NCBI GenBank assembly: GCA_026709265.1
Contig: JAPOTI010000100.1
Span: 1-40,060, forward strand
DNA: 40,060 nt
Source of the DNA: Paracoccaceae bacterium
GTDB taxonomy: Bacteria > Pseudomonadota > Alphaproteobacteria > Rhodobacterales > Rhodobacteraceae
Direction: 5' to 3'
Shown here: one piece after another, positions 6,833-15,616 of the stretch
How positions within the stretch are numbered: the first letter of the stretch is position 1
Layout of the letters: each line of letters begins with the position of its first letter
The notes under the pieces: model-generated
Seen by the model: the letters and a program-made list of their open reading frames with translations, nothing else
The model's database searches: none
Told to the model about the DNA's origin: nothing
Position numbers and translations under genes: made by a program

Positions 6833-8407
6833 TCAGAACTTCATGGTGATACCGAGATCGGCCACCGCGTTGCTGTCCACCGAGCCAGCACCGGCTTTCA
6901 GGGTCGCACCGCCACCCAGATCATGGGAGAAGCCGACACCGAAGGCGTCCACGGTGGTTTTTGTGACCGCCCATTCTTGTTCATAGCTGTTAGCTGGAAC
7001 GCTGGTCCCGGTAACTGCGTTTGCTAACGCAGTTCCAGCGGCGTTTGTCTTATAATAAGCTGCCGCGTTTTCTATGGAACTTTGTGCTGCCACCAACACA
7101 AGCGAAGTGGCATCCGACATTTTATAGTGAAGATCCACACCCATCGCTTGTTCTTTCAGGTCAGGGGCATTGTCACGTTTAACCAGGACGGGGGCTACAC
7201 CACTTTTGGCAGCCGTTGGTGACCTCGCCTCGTTATCAGCCTCATGCCAATCGCTATCGGTCGAATACAGCGCGTTCATCGAAATCAAGCCCTGCTCAAA
7301 GCCCATACCAATCGACATCACACCATTGCTGTCAAAGCCCGCGCCAAACCGCACCGGATCAACATTGAAACTGAACCCAGCAGCCCATTCGGCATCTCCT
7401 TTATTGTCTCCGTAGGAGATGGCGACCTTCGCAACCCCGAAGTCTCCATCATAACGCACATCCCGCGCCGTGTCGGCCCACACAGATTCGGCCACATCGT
7501 CAATGCCAATGCCATCAAAACCGGGATCGGCCAAACCGCCTGCAAGCTGGTCGGCTCTGTCCAAGTCAGTACCAATCGTCAGTTTATGCATATCCATCGA
7601 GATATAGACTTCGCCATGGTTGTCGACCTTGTGGGTGTCCGTAGGCCCCAGTGCGACACTCGCGGCTGTTCCGGCGTTGTGATAGAAAACTCCGTCAGCA
7701 GCAGAGCCGGGGCCAATTTGGTAAAGTGTAACTCCTGTTGCAGGCAAAGCGGTGGTCGCCGATCTTGCCAAAATCCAACCGCTCTTGTCCTTGCCAACTT
7801 CGATTACTTGGGGGACGCCATCAACAACCGCAATGACCACCCTTTCCTGACCGTCCCCAGCAGAAACTTCCTTAACCTCTACCGTGAACTGACGGCTACC
7901 CAACCCGTCCGCGTCGGCTCCGGGCGTTTCGCCATCTGCATCATTAATCCGACCAATAGCCGTGATTTGTCCGTCCGCATTGAGGTTGACATAGTAACTG
8001 TCTTCGGCAATGCCGTCGGCACTTTCAATAATCACCGCATCGCGACCGGTTTCCAGTCCTGCGCCTGCCGTATTGTCTCCGGGTTCTGTAATTACGGCTG
8101 CGCTCCATCGCCTACTCAATGTTCCGGGAACTGCCGGCGTTGTTGCCAGCGATACACTTTCCCGGTTATCGATGCTGACACTTCCGCCGAAGCCAATCCC
8201 GCCATCGGTCGTACCCGATGCGGAGAACTTGATATCAAACTCATGGTGGAATTGAAGTTCATTGGGCGCGTTGGCACCGCCATCATTTTCCTTGAATTTC
8301 ACCCCGAAGTTGGCTTCTCCACTGATGGAGACGCCACCGCCGTCCATGGCGAAGAGCGGCGTGCTGGCCAGGAGGCCGGCCGCTGTGAGGAGAGATAATC
8401 TCTTCAT
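6833..8407 (-). CDS. Outer-membrane porin
   Basis: This 524-residue outer-membrane beta-barrel protein has a clear signal peptide, MKRLSLLTAAGLLASTPLFA, cleaved before MDGGG. The mature part opens with a strand pattern typical of alphaproteobacterial porins (VSISGEANFGVKF) and ends in the strand DLGITMKF, whose C-terminal phenylalanine is the BAM recognition residue. Alternating hydrophobic strands and Asp/Gly-rich turns run throughout, and there is no cysteine motif. The ATG at 8407 is preceded by AGGAAAA; upstream in-frame codons would break the signal peptide. It is longer than common porins of 300-400 residues, with extra loop sequence in the first half (about residues 70-270). A terminator follows it and a 15-G tract lies 134 bases upstream. 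The solute specificity is unknown. Confidence 0.85.
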   Translation of the reverse strand: MKRLSLLTAAGLLASTPLFAMDGGGVSISGEANFGVKFKENDGGANAPNELQFHHEFDIKFSASGTTDGGIGFGGSVSIDNRESVSLATTPAVPGTLSRRWSAAVITEPGDNTAGAGLETGRDAVIIESADGIAEDSYYVNLNADGQITAIGRINDADGETPGADADGLGSRQFTVEVKEVSAGDGQERVVIAVVDGVPQVIEVGKDKSGWILARSATTALPATGVTLYQIGPGSAADGVFYHNAGTAASVALGPTDTHKVDNHGEVYISMDMHKLTIGTDLDRADQLAGGLADPGFDGIGIDDVAESVWADTARDVRYDGDFGVAKVAISYGDNKGDAEWAAGFSFNVDPVRFGAGFDSNGVMSIGMGFEQGLISMNALYSTDSDWHEADNEARSPTAAKSGVAPVLVKRDNAPDLKEQAMGVDLHYKMSDATSLVLVAAQSSIENAAAYYKTNAAGTALANAVTGTSVPANSYEQEWAVTKTTVDAFGVGFSHDLGGGATLKAGAGSVDSNAVADLGITMKF

Positions 8408-8540
8408 GTTAGATTTTCCTATTTCTGTCATGGGTGGCTCGGCCAAGAAATATGATCGTTAATTGACAATGTGTTCATAGGACATCGGCCGAGCCTGACA
8501 GCCGCGCTAGGGAACCGGCGGTCCAAGTGACAGATGACCT

Positions 8541-8555
8541 GGGGGGGGGGGGGGG
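8541..8555. repeat. Homopolymeric tract of 15 G (poly-C on the porin strand)
   Basis: Fifteen consecutive G residues stand 134-148 bases upstream of the porin start codon, on the side where its promoter should be. Tracts this long slip during replication and can change promoter spacing. In several bacteria, poly-G/C tracts upstream of surface-protein genes cause phase variation. Here the effect is inferred only, and the exact length is also prone to sequencing error. Confidence 0.85.
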
Positions 8556-8938
8556 TGCAGAATAATTTAGAGAGGTGATGCCAAAATGCATCAGTGAAAT
8601 ATGCGCACGGACCGTGCATTGAGTGCAGGGCCGTCGTCTCTGGGATGTGAGTGTCCGGACCCTCAACCAATCACAGGAGAAGGGACATGCCATGCCCATG
8701 ATGAGCGTGAGAACCCACACAAACTTTCCACTGTCTCCTCAAGGAATGGGTCGCCGTATGAGGCGTGCGGGGAACGCTTGGGGGCCCATGCGGGATTCGA
8801 CCCCGCCGGACACTCGTCACGAGAACCGGGATCCCACCCGGGCGAAACCCGATCAAACATGCAAAAGGGTCCGCCGGCATGGAGAACCCGGTGTCCTGTC
8901 TTCTGGCGGCGATGGAGCGTATCATCGGTGTTGTGTTA
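8556..8938. other. Gene-free stretch right of the porin promoter
   Basis: About 380 bases contain no supported gene. Several frames are open by chance because GC content is high. A T-arm-like hairpin, GCGGGATTCGACCCCGC at 8790-8806, was examined as a tRNA and did not fold into a complete one. The stretch leads in frame with no clear boundary into a gene remnant at 8939. Confidence 0.4.
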
Positions 8939-9085
8939 ATTGGACGCGCCACATACGACCATACTCGCTTGGCAAGAAGCAACGCCGAACTGGTCGAAAG
9001 AATCGTGAATATCTCGACGGACTATGGGCGCAGACCAGCGACACCTCAAGAAGCCCATCAAATTCTTGGCCTGAGAATCCAATAG
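8939..9085 (+). pseudogene. C-terminal remnant of a BKACE (DUF849) family gene
   Basis: The frame ending at TAG 9083-9085 contains RLARSNAELVERIVNIS and then RRPATPQEAHQILGL. These match the C-terminal end of beta-keto acid cleavage enzymes (DUF849/BKACE), where a conserved SNAxLVER helix is followed by an ATPxEAxxILGL tail. The rest of the TIM barrel, with its zinc-binding histidines and the GGHVRVG motif, is missing, and sequence upstream of about 8945 does not resemble the family. No start codon is credible. I read it as the end of a deleted gene. The match is from memory of the family pattern. Confidence 0.5.
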
Positions 9086-9283
9086 CTGCTGATTCTCCGC
9101 AAGAGACCACCGCGTCTCACTGAAAGTCGTGGCCCGAATTGACTGGGTCTACGGGTCCGCAGTCAGTTGTGCAGTATCGCGCTTTCCGCAGGAATACAGA
9201 CGCAAAAACTCAAGATTCTCCATTTTCAGCCCAAAGCCGAATCATCACCGTCAATTCATCCAGCAGATGACCATCGTGTCCAT

Positions 9284-12133
9284 TCAGGACTCAGGATTTG
9301 GCCGCACACCGACGAAGTTTCGGTCACCCCAAACATTGTCCACACGGTTAACGGGCGGCCAGTACTTGGACTCTCGAAGACAACCGGGCGGAAAGAAAGC
9401 CCGGCTTCTTCGATAAGGTCGAGACCAATCCTCAACCAGATCTTCCAGCGAATGGGGCGCATTGACCATCGGGTTGTTGTCGGGAGAAACCCTTCCCTCG
9501 CGGACAGCGTCGATCTCGTCCATGATTCCCAGCATGGCCTCACAGAAACGGTCCAATTCCTGTTCGGGTTCTGATTCCGTGGGTTCAACCATCAAAGTCC
9601 CGGCCACCGGCCAACTCATCGTCGGCGGGTGAAATCCACAATCAATCAGTCGTTTGGCCACATCTTCAACCGTTATCGATGTCCCGGCAACCGCTTTGCC
9701 AATATCAATGATACATTCATGCGCGACCAGCCCACCGCGACCCGAAAAGCAAATGTCAAATCGCCCTTTGAGCCTATGCGCGATATAATTGGCATTCACG
9801 ATGGCCATGCGGGTTGCCCGCGTCAATCCCTCACCACCCATCAGCAAAATATAGATCCAGGAAACCGGAAGAATCGACGCAGAGCCATACGGCGTCGCTG
9901 ACACGGCACCGTTCATCTCGCCGCGCGACGGATCACCCGGTAGAAACGGGGCGAGATGGGACCGTACCCCGATCGGTCCCATTCCAGGGCCGCCACCGCC
10001 ATGCGGGATGCAGAAGGTCTTATGCAGGTTCAAATGGGCGACATCGGCACCAAGGTCACCCAATTTGGCAATGCCGACCAATGCGTTGAGATTGGCCCCA
10101 TCACAATAGACCTGCCCCCCGAATTCGTGCGTGATTGCGATCACATCACGAATCGTATCTTCAAACACGCCGTGCGTTGACGGATATGTGATCATGGTCG
10201 CGGCAAGACAGTCTCCGGCTTCCACAGCACGGCCATGGAGGTCGTGCAAATCTATGGTTCCGTCATCCATGGTCCGGACTTCAACCACCTGCATTCCGGC
10301 CATTTGCGCCGAAGCGGCATTGGTGCCATGCGCCGATGCGGGAATCAGGCAGACCCGACGTTGCTCCGCACCATTGCGCGTATGATATCGATGAATCGCC
10401 AGCAATCCGGCATATTCGCCCTGCGCCCCGGAATTCGGCTGCATCGAAATCGCATCAAAGCCGGTAATTTCACACAATTTCTCCGACAGTTCCCTGATCA
10501 GTTCCGCATAACCTTCAACCTGGTCGGACGGCGCATACGGGTGGATCTGCGCGAAGCCGGGCAAGGTCACCGGACTCATCTCAGCCGTTGCATTCAGTTT
10601 CATGGTGCAGGATCCCAGAGGAATCATCGTCCTGTCGAGCGCCAGATCCTTGTCGGCGAGCCGTCGCATATAGCGGACCATCGCCGTCTCCGCGCGATTC
10701 TGGTGGAATGTCGGATGGGTCAGATAAGCCGACCGTCGCCGCAGTGAGTCGGGAATCGTCGTTTCAGCGGTGATGTTGGAAAAGTCGCTCGCCGCTCCAA
10801 ATGAATGGGCAACCGCGGATAATTGTTGAAAGTCTATCAGTTCGTCAAGCGACAGTCCGATACGGTCATCGCCAATCTTGCGTAAATTGATTCCCGCTGC
10901 CACTGCAGTCTCAAGAATCTCTTGCTGCCGATCGTTCACCTGCACCATTAACGTGTCAAAAAATACCGATGTCGAAATCTTGAATCCCGCATCGACAAGC
11001 GTATCCCTGAGTGCCACGGTCTGGAAATGGATTCTCTCTGCGATGGCACGGATTCCTTGCGGTCCATGAAAGACTGCGTATAGTCCTGCCATGACCGCGG
11101 GCAAAACCTGCGCCGTGCAAATGTTGGACTTGGCCTTTTGCCGCCGGATATGCTGCTCGCGCGTCTGCAAGGCGAGACGATAAGCTTCTCTCCCCTTGCT
11201 GTCCCGGGAAATACCAACAATCCGCCCCGGCAGTTCGCGCCTGAACTGGTCGCGCGTCGCAATATAGGCCGCATGCGGCCCGCCAAAGCCCAAAGGCAGA
11301 CCGAAACGCTGTGTCGACCCGACCGCAATATCTGCACCCATGGCACCCGGCTCCCTGAGAATCGCAAGAGCCATTGGATCTGCTGCAACGGCGGCCACGG
11401 CATTCATCTCATGCAAGGAGGATATCACGGGCGTTAAATCTCTGACGTCTCCATAGGTTCCGGGATACTGGAACAACGCCCCGAACAGATCGTCTGCCTT
11501 CATGTCGGTTTCCGGGCATCCGATCACCAGATCGAATCCGTAGGACTGGCCGCGCGTACGAATCACGGCAATGGTTTGCGGATGGCAGTTCTGGTCGACA
11601 AAAAAACGGTTGGATCTTGACTTCGACACCCGCCGGGCCATCGCCATGGCTTCAGCGCCAGCCGTTGCCTCATCAAGAAGTGATGCATTGGCAACCTGCA
11701 GACCGGTGAGATCACAAATCATCGTCTGAAAATCGAGCAGGACTTCAAGTCTGCCCTGGCTGATCTCCGGCTGATACGGTGTGTAAGCCGTGTACCAGGC
11801 AGGATTTTCGAGGATATTGCGTTGAATGACAGGTGGTGTGACTGATCGATAATAGCCCATGCCGATCAATGAGATCATCTGCCGGTTACGCGCGGCAAGA
11901 TGCGCGGCAAGATCCAAAGCCTCCGACTCGGTGACCGGGGAACCGAGCTTGCCGATCCCGGAACAACGAATGAAATCAGGCAGAGCGCGGTCAACGAGTT
12001 CCTGCTCGGACGCATAACCCATCTCCTGCAACATTCTGGCCACACCGGGTCTTGAGGGCCCGATATGGCGCAGATTGGCAAAATCCTCCGGATTATAATC
12101 CTGTGTCAAACTGCCCGTATTGCGACTGACCAT
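9284..12133 (-). CDS. gcvP: Glycine dehydrogenase (decarboxylating), P-protein
   Basis: The P-protein of the glycine cleavage system decarboxylates glycine with PLP and passes the aminomethyl group to the lipoyl arm of GcvH. The 949-residue length is that of the single-chain enzyme, with both the N-terminal and C-terminal PLP-fold halves present. The PLP lysine lies in [19 protein letters not shown] at about residue 705, followed by the glycine-rich loop. RHIGPSRPG near the N-terminus is family-typical. The ATG at 12133 lies 4 bases after the gcvH stop (12138); an upstream in-frame start at 12175 would overlap gcvH and adds no family sequence. It is the last gene of gcvT-gcvH-gcvP and should be co-transcribed with them. 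Confidence 0.96.
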   Translation of the reverse strand: MVSRNTGSLTQDYNPEDFANLRHIGPSRPGVARMLQEMGYASEQELVDRALPDFIRCSGIGKLGSPVTESEALDLAAHLAARNRQMISLIGMGYYRSVTPPVIQRNILENPAWYTAYTPYQPEISQGRLEVLLDFQTMICDLTGLQVANASLLDEATAGAEAMAMARRVSKSRSNRFFVDQNCHPQTIAVIRTRGQSYGFDLVIGCPETDMKADDLFGALFQYPGTYGDVRDLTPVISSLHEMNAVAAVAADPMALAILREPGAMGADIAVGSTQRFGLPLGFGGPHAAYIATRDQFRRELPGRIVGISRDSKGREAYRLALQTREQHIRRQKAKSNICTAQVLPAVMAGLYAVFHGPQGIRAIAERIHFQTVALRDTLVDAGFKISTSVFFDTLMVQVNDRQQEILETAVAAGINLRKIGDDRIGLSLDELIDFQQLSAVAHSFGAASDFSNITAETTIPDSLRRRSAYLTHPTFHQNRAETAMVRYMRRLADKDLALDRTMIPLGSCTMKLNATAEMSPVTLPGFAQIHPYAPSDQVEGYAELIRELSEKLCEITGFDAISMQPNSGAQGEYAGLLAIHRYHTRNGAEQRRVCLIPASAHGTNAASAQMAGMQVVEVRTMDDGTIDLHDLHGRAVEAGDCLAATMITYPSTHGVFEDTIRDVIAITHEFGGQVYCDGANLNALVGIAKLGDLGADVAHLNLHKTFCIPHGGGGPGMGPIGVRSHLAPFLPGDPSRGEMNGAVSATPYGSASILPVSWIYILLMGGEGLTRATRMAIVNANYIAHRLKGRFDICFSGRGGLVAHECIIDIGKAVAGTSITVEDVAKRLIDCGFHPPTMSWPVAGTLMVEPTESEPEQELDRFCEAMLGIMDEIDAVREGRVSPDNNPMVNAPHSLEDLVEDWSRPYRRSRAFFPPGCLRESKYWPPVNRVDNVWGDRNFVGVRPNPES

Positions 12134-12137
12134 ATCA

Positions 12138-12506
12138 TCAGACCTTTTTGATGAACTCCAAATACTCGCCTTCATCCATCAATGAATTGCAGACCGCCGG
12201 ATCATCCAGTTTCAATCGAAAGAACCAGCCATCACACTGCGGATCGTCATTGACAAGTGACGGATTCTCATCCAGCTTGGCATTCACTTCGAGGACAGTC
12301 CCCGCTGCGGGTGCGTAGACTTCGGATGCGGCCTTGACACTTTCAATGACAGCCGCCTCGGCACCTTCCTCAAGAACCGTGCCTTCTTCCGGCAATTCCA
12401 CAAAGACAATGTCGCCGAGCTGCTCAGCAGCGAATTTCGTGATTCCAACCTTGGCGACATCTCCATCGATGACAAGCCACTCATGTGCCGCGGTGAATTT
12501 CATCAT
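12138..12506 (-). CDS. gcvH: Glycine cleavage system H protein
   Basis: The lipoyl-carrier protein of the glycine cleavage complex shuttles the aminomethyl intermediate from GcvP to GcvT. The protein is 122 residues, as usual. The lipoylated lysine is Lys58 in the motif [15 protein letters not shown], inside the hammerhead beta fold, and HEW near residue 8 is the family's N-terminal mark. The ATG at 12506 is preceded by AGGGAAGCA; the second codon is also ATG, so the start could be one codon later. It sits 7 bases after gcvT and 4 bases before gcvP. Confidence 0.96.
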   Translation of the reverse strand: MMKFTAAHEWLVIDGDVAKVGITKFAAEQLGDIVFVELPEEGTVLEEGAEAAVIESVKAASEVYAPAAGTVLEVNAKLDENPSLVNDDPQCDGWFFRLKLDDPAVCNSLMDEGEYLEFIKKV

Positions 12507-12513
12507 TGCTTCC

Positions 12514-13659
12514 CTATGCTGATGTGGTCTTCATTCGATGTCGAACAAAGGGCAGACGACCGCACTTCGCCGCGATCATGCGCCCCCTGACGCCGGCAAA
12601 AATTTCCCGATCAGTTCCGGCAAAAGACGTATCTATATATCCCATCGAGACAGGACCTCCAAAAGTTGCCCCATAACCGCCGGATGTCACCCGTCCGATC
12701 TGCTGTTCTCCTGCCACAGTCGCAAACAGGCCGGCACCCTCACGAATTGGCACTTTTCCCGTCGGATAGATGCCGATCCGCCGGACCGATGGGCCTTCTG
12801 CCAGTTCGGCAAAAATTCGCTTCTCTCCCGGGAATCCACCGGCGCGCACGCCATCGGGACGCCGTGCCTTTTGAATGGTCCATTCCAGACCGGCTTCCAC
12901 GGGGCTGGTCGATTCGTCAATATCATGGCCAAAAAGACAGAATCCCGCCTCGAGACGCAAGGAATCCCGTGCACCCAATCCCGCCAACTCCACCTGTTCA
13001 TACCCCAATAAACGATCAGCCAACGCGTCTGCCGATTCACCCGGGATCGAAATTTCAAACCCGTCTTCGCCCGTATAACCCGAGCGCGCAACCAGCAGGG
13101 ATGTTCCCGACCAGCTGAATTCACGCAATTCCATAAATCGCAGTGCGCCGCTACCCGGCACCACGGCATCCATGATCCCCGCTGCGGCAGGTCCTTGAAT
13201 GGCGAGCAAGGCCCGATCCTCCAATAATTCTATTGCACAAATTGTCTCCAGCCCCTCCCGCAGCCGCTCCAGATCATTGAACTTGCGCGCCGCGTTGACA
13301 ACGAGATGCCAACCATCGTCCCGTCGTGCCGCCATCACGTCATCGATGATGCCCCCATTGTCATTCGTCAGCAGACAGTAGCGCTGCCGTCCAACGGGAA
13401 GGGCAAGCATGTCGCTCGGCACCAGCCGCTCGAGGGCACGGGCGGCATTTTCAGTCTGACCGGCACGCGGCATCAGCCGAATCTGTCCCATATGGCTGAC
13501 ATCGAAGAGGCTCGCAGCACGGCGCGTATGGAGATGCTCACTGATGATGCCTCCCGCGTACTGAATTGGCAGTTCATGATCCGCAAACGCAATCATCTTC
13601 CCGTCATGCCGCTTATGAAGATCAAGGAGCGGTGTGCCCCGAAGCTGTATGTCAGACAT
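12514..13659 (-). CDS. gcvT: Aminomethyltransferase (glycine cleavage T protein)
   Basis: This enzyme transfers the methylene group from the H-protein intermediate to tetrahydrofolate and releases ammonia. The 381-residue protein shows the GcvT N-terminal folate-binding domain, with FDVSHMGQ near residue 53, and [11 protein letters not shown] and the [10 protein letters not shown] segment in the middle, followed by the C-terminal barrel with the [20 protein letters not shown] motif. Two ATGs are possible. The one at 13659 has GGAGA five bases upstream, while the one at 13671 has none, so I chose 13659. It heads gcvT-gcvH-gcvP. The 300 bases upstream contain no recognisable glycine riboswitch, so regulation is not evident. 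Confidence 0.95.
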   Translation of the reverse strand: MSDIQLRGTPLLDLHKRHDGKMIAFADHELPIQYAGGIISEHLHTRRAASLFDVSHMGQIRLMPRAGQTENAARALERLVPSDMLALPVGRQRYCLLTNDNGGIIDDVMAARRDDGWHLVVNAARKFNDLERLREGLETICAIELLEDRALLAIQGPAAAGIMDAVVPGSGALRFMELREFSWSGTSLLVARSGYTGEDGFEISIPGESADALADRLLGYEQVELAGLGARDSLRLEAGFCLFGHDIDESTSPVEAGLEWTIQKARRPDGVRAGGFPGEKRIFAELAEGPSVRRIGIYPTGKVPIREGAGLFATVAGEQQIGRVTSGGYGATFGGPVSMGYIDTSFAGTDREIFAGVRGRMIAAKCGRLPFVRHRMKTTSA

Positions 13660-13677
13660 GGCTGTCTCCATGAATTT

Positions 13678-13974
13678 TTACCACCCGTTCCTGTCAGCTG
13701 GACATGCAATCTGGAACCGTGCCGGCGAGTCGCCGTCACGCAGAATAAAATCAGAGGTGATTCCCCCGATTGCATCCGGTCCGTACAATGCCCTACACAA
13801 CGCCGATACAGCATGGTCCTTGCCCATCACAGGGACCGTGCCGCCTCCATCTGTGTTGCAGGACACGCACGACTGTCTCTCATCAAACACGATCCCAATT
13901 TCTGTGCAACATGGTCGACCCCAGCGGCATCGCTGATGGCCGATGATGCGTCTGCCCGGCGCGGTGACTGTCAA
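13678..13974 (-). CDS. Possible small protein between pgm and gcvT
   Basis: A 98-codon frame starts with TTG overlapping the pgm stop by three bases (TTGA) and ends 18 bases upstream of the gcvT ATG. Its second half reads like a protein (for example AIGGITSDFILRDGDSPARF), and the overlap would suit translational coupling, but the first half is rich in Arg and Cys and there is no convincing ribosome binding site. I recognise no domain. Alternatives are a decayed gene or non-coding leader sequence of gcvT. The filled gap and the coupling-like overlap are the only arguments for it. Confidence 0.22.
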   Translation of the reverse strand: MTVTAPGRRIIGHQRCRWGRPCCTEIGIVFDERQSCVSCNTDGGGTVPVMGKDHAVSALCRALYGPDAIGGITSDFILRDGDSPARFQIACPADRNGW

Positions 13975-15605
13975 ACGCGCACGTCCGGTTCAATGCGGTT
14001 GACATGCGCCTGCAGACAGCTGATCTCCACCACTGCTTTCCATAAGACCTCTAATGCCGTTTGGGAATCCGCGTGCAGATTGCCATCGGGCGGCTCATAC
14101 CGTTCGAGATAGATTCTGAGCGTGGCACCTGTTGTTCCCGTTCCTGACAGACGAAAGACGGCGCGCGCTCCGTTGGCGAAAAAAATCCTTATCCCCTGAC
14201 CCGTGCTCACCGAAGAGTCGACGGGATCATGATAACTGAACTCATCAGCAGCGGTCACCCGGAGATTCGTGGCGGGTGTGATGGCAAGCCGATCAAGACG
14301 GGATCGCAAATCATCCATGAGAGACGCTGCCGCTTGTGCCGGAATGTTCTCAAAATCATATCGTGAATAATAATTGCGGCCAAAAGCCCTCCAGTGATCA
14401 TGCAAGATCTCCGTGACTGACATCTCACGGGCAGCGACAATGCTGAGCCACAACAGGATGGCCCATAATCCATCTTTCTCCCGTACATGATACGATCCGG
14501 TTCCTGCACTTTCCTCACCACAAATCGAGACGCGGCCGGAATTCAACAGATTGTCAAAAAATTTCCATCCCGTCGGCGTTTCGTAAACGCGGATGCCCAG
14601 TTTCTCGGCAACGCGATCACAGGCAGAACTCGTCGGCATTGAACGGGCAATACCGACGATCCCGTCACTATAGGCCGGCGCAAGATGGGCATTGGCTGCG
14701 AGAATCGCAAGACTGTCCGAAGGGTTGATACAAACGCCCCGGCCGATGATCATATTGCGGTCACCATCGCCGTCGGAAGCGGCCCCCATATCGGGTGCTT
14801 GCGGCGACATCATCACATCAACCAAGGATCTGGCCCAGACGGGATTGGGATCCGGATGCTGCCCACCGAAATCCGGCTGCGGGATCCTGTTGATCACTGT
14901 TCCGGCCGGCGCACCAAGCTCATCTTCAAGAATCCTTTTCGCATAGGGACCGGTCACGGCATGCATGGCGTCAAATCTCAATGTAAAGCCAACGGAGAAA
15001 AGCCGACGCAACGCCGCAAAATCAAAAAGCTCTTCCATCAATGCAAGATAATCATCAACCGGGTCGACAATGGTCAGGGATGTGTCTCCAATATCCTGAC
15101 TGCTGTCGGTGTGGTTCAGGTCAATATTGGGGACATCAGCCGTCGCATACCGGCTGATTCGGGAAGCGGCCTCGGCAAATCCGGTGGTCATGCTTTCGGG
15201 GGCAGGACCCCCACTGGCAATATTGAACTTGATCCCGAAATCTCCATCGATACCGGCCGGATTATGGCTCGCCGACAGAATAAACCCGCCGATTGCTCCG
15301 GATTTGCGGATCATATGCGCGGCAGCTGGCGTCGAGAGCAAACCGGAACGCCCGACAATCAGCTTTCCGACACGATTGGCAACTGCCATTCTGATAATTG
15401 TGCCGATGGCCACATCATTGAAAAAACGCCCGTCGCCCCCAATGACAAAGGTGCCACCCTGGACACCGTCAATGGTATTGAAGATCGCCTGTACATAATT
15501 CTCCAGATAAGACGGCTGCTGAAAAATCCGCGTCTTTTTACGAAGCCCGGAGGTCCCCGGAACCTGCCCTTCAAAAGGTTCAGTCTCGACAAATTGAATA
15601 TCCAC
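13971..15605 (-). CDS. pgm: Phosphoglucomutase (alpha-D-glucose-phosphate specific)
   Basis: This cytosolic enzyme interconverts glucose-1-phosphate and glucose-6-phosphate, joining glycogen metabolism to glycolysis. With the GTG start at 15605 it has 544 residues, as in related pgm proteins, and begins about 16 residues before PGTSGLRKKTRIFQQP, the phosphate-binding N-terminal block. The phosphoserine is Ser113 in LSASHNPAG, and the metal-binding loop DGDGDRN is at 278-284. A GTG at 15632 is also in frame and would overlap malQ by 16 bases. The 15605 start has AGGAAA eight bases upstream and lies 11 bases after the malQ stop. It is the last gene of the glycogen operon. Confidence 0.94.
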   Translation of the reverse strand: MDIQFVETEPFEGQVPGTSGLRKKTRIFQQPSYLENYVQAIFNTIDGVQGGTFVIGGDGRFFNDVAIGTIIRMAVANRVGKLIVGRSGLLSTPAAAHMIRKSGAIGGFILSASHNPAGIDGDFGIKFNIASGGPAPESMTTGFAEAASRISRYATADVPNIDLNHTDSSQDIGDTSLTIVDPVDDYLALMEELFDFAALRRLFSVGFTLRFDAMHAVTGPYAKRILEDELGAPAGTVINRIPQPDFGGQHPDPNPVWARSLVDVMMSPQAPDMGAASDGDGDRNMIIGRGVCINPSDSLAILAANAHLAPAYSDGIVGIARSMPTSSACDRVAEKLGIRVYETPTGWKFFDNLLNSGRVSICGEESAGTGSYHVREKDGLWAILLWLSIVAAREMSVTEILHDHWRAFGRNYYSRYDFENIPAQAAASLMDDLRSRLDRLAITPATNLRVTAADEFSYHDPVDSSVSTGQGIRIFFANGARAVFRLSGTGTTGATLRIYLERYEPPDGNLHADSQTALEVLWKAVVEISCLQAHVNRIEPDVRV

Positions 15606-15616
15606 GGGGAATTTTC

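Noticed and set aside
7244..8398. 384-codon plus-strand frame opposite the porin gene
   Set aside because: It has no recognisable motif or start context, and the minus-strand frame has a signal peptide, beta-strand pattern and C-terminal Phe.
8779..8860. tRNA-like 3' end on the minus strand (T-arm-like GCGGGGTCGAATCCCGC followed by ATGGGCC and CCCA)
   Set aside because: No matching acceptor 5' strand, D-arm or anticodon arm could be folded; the T-loop lacks the usual first T. At most a chance or remnant structure.
13660..13970. Glycine riboswitch upstream of gcvT
   Set aside because: The conserved CTCTCAGG-CAAAAGGAC type elements were looked for on the minus strand and not found; a GGCAAGGAC near 13820 lacks the flanking helices.
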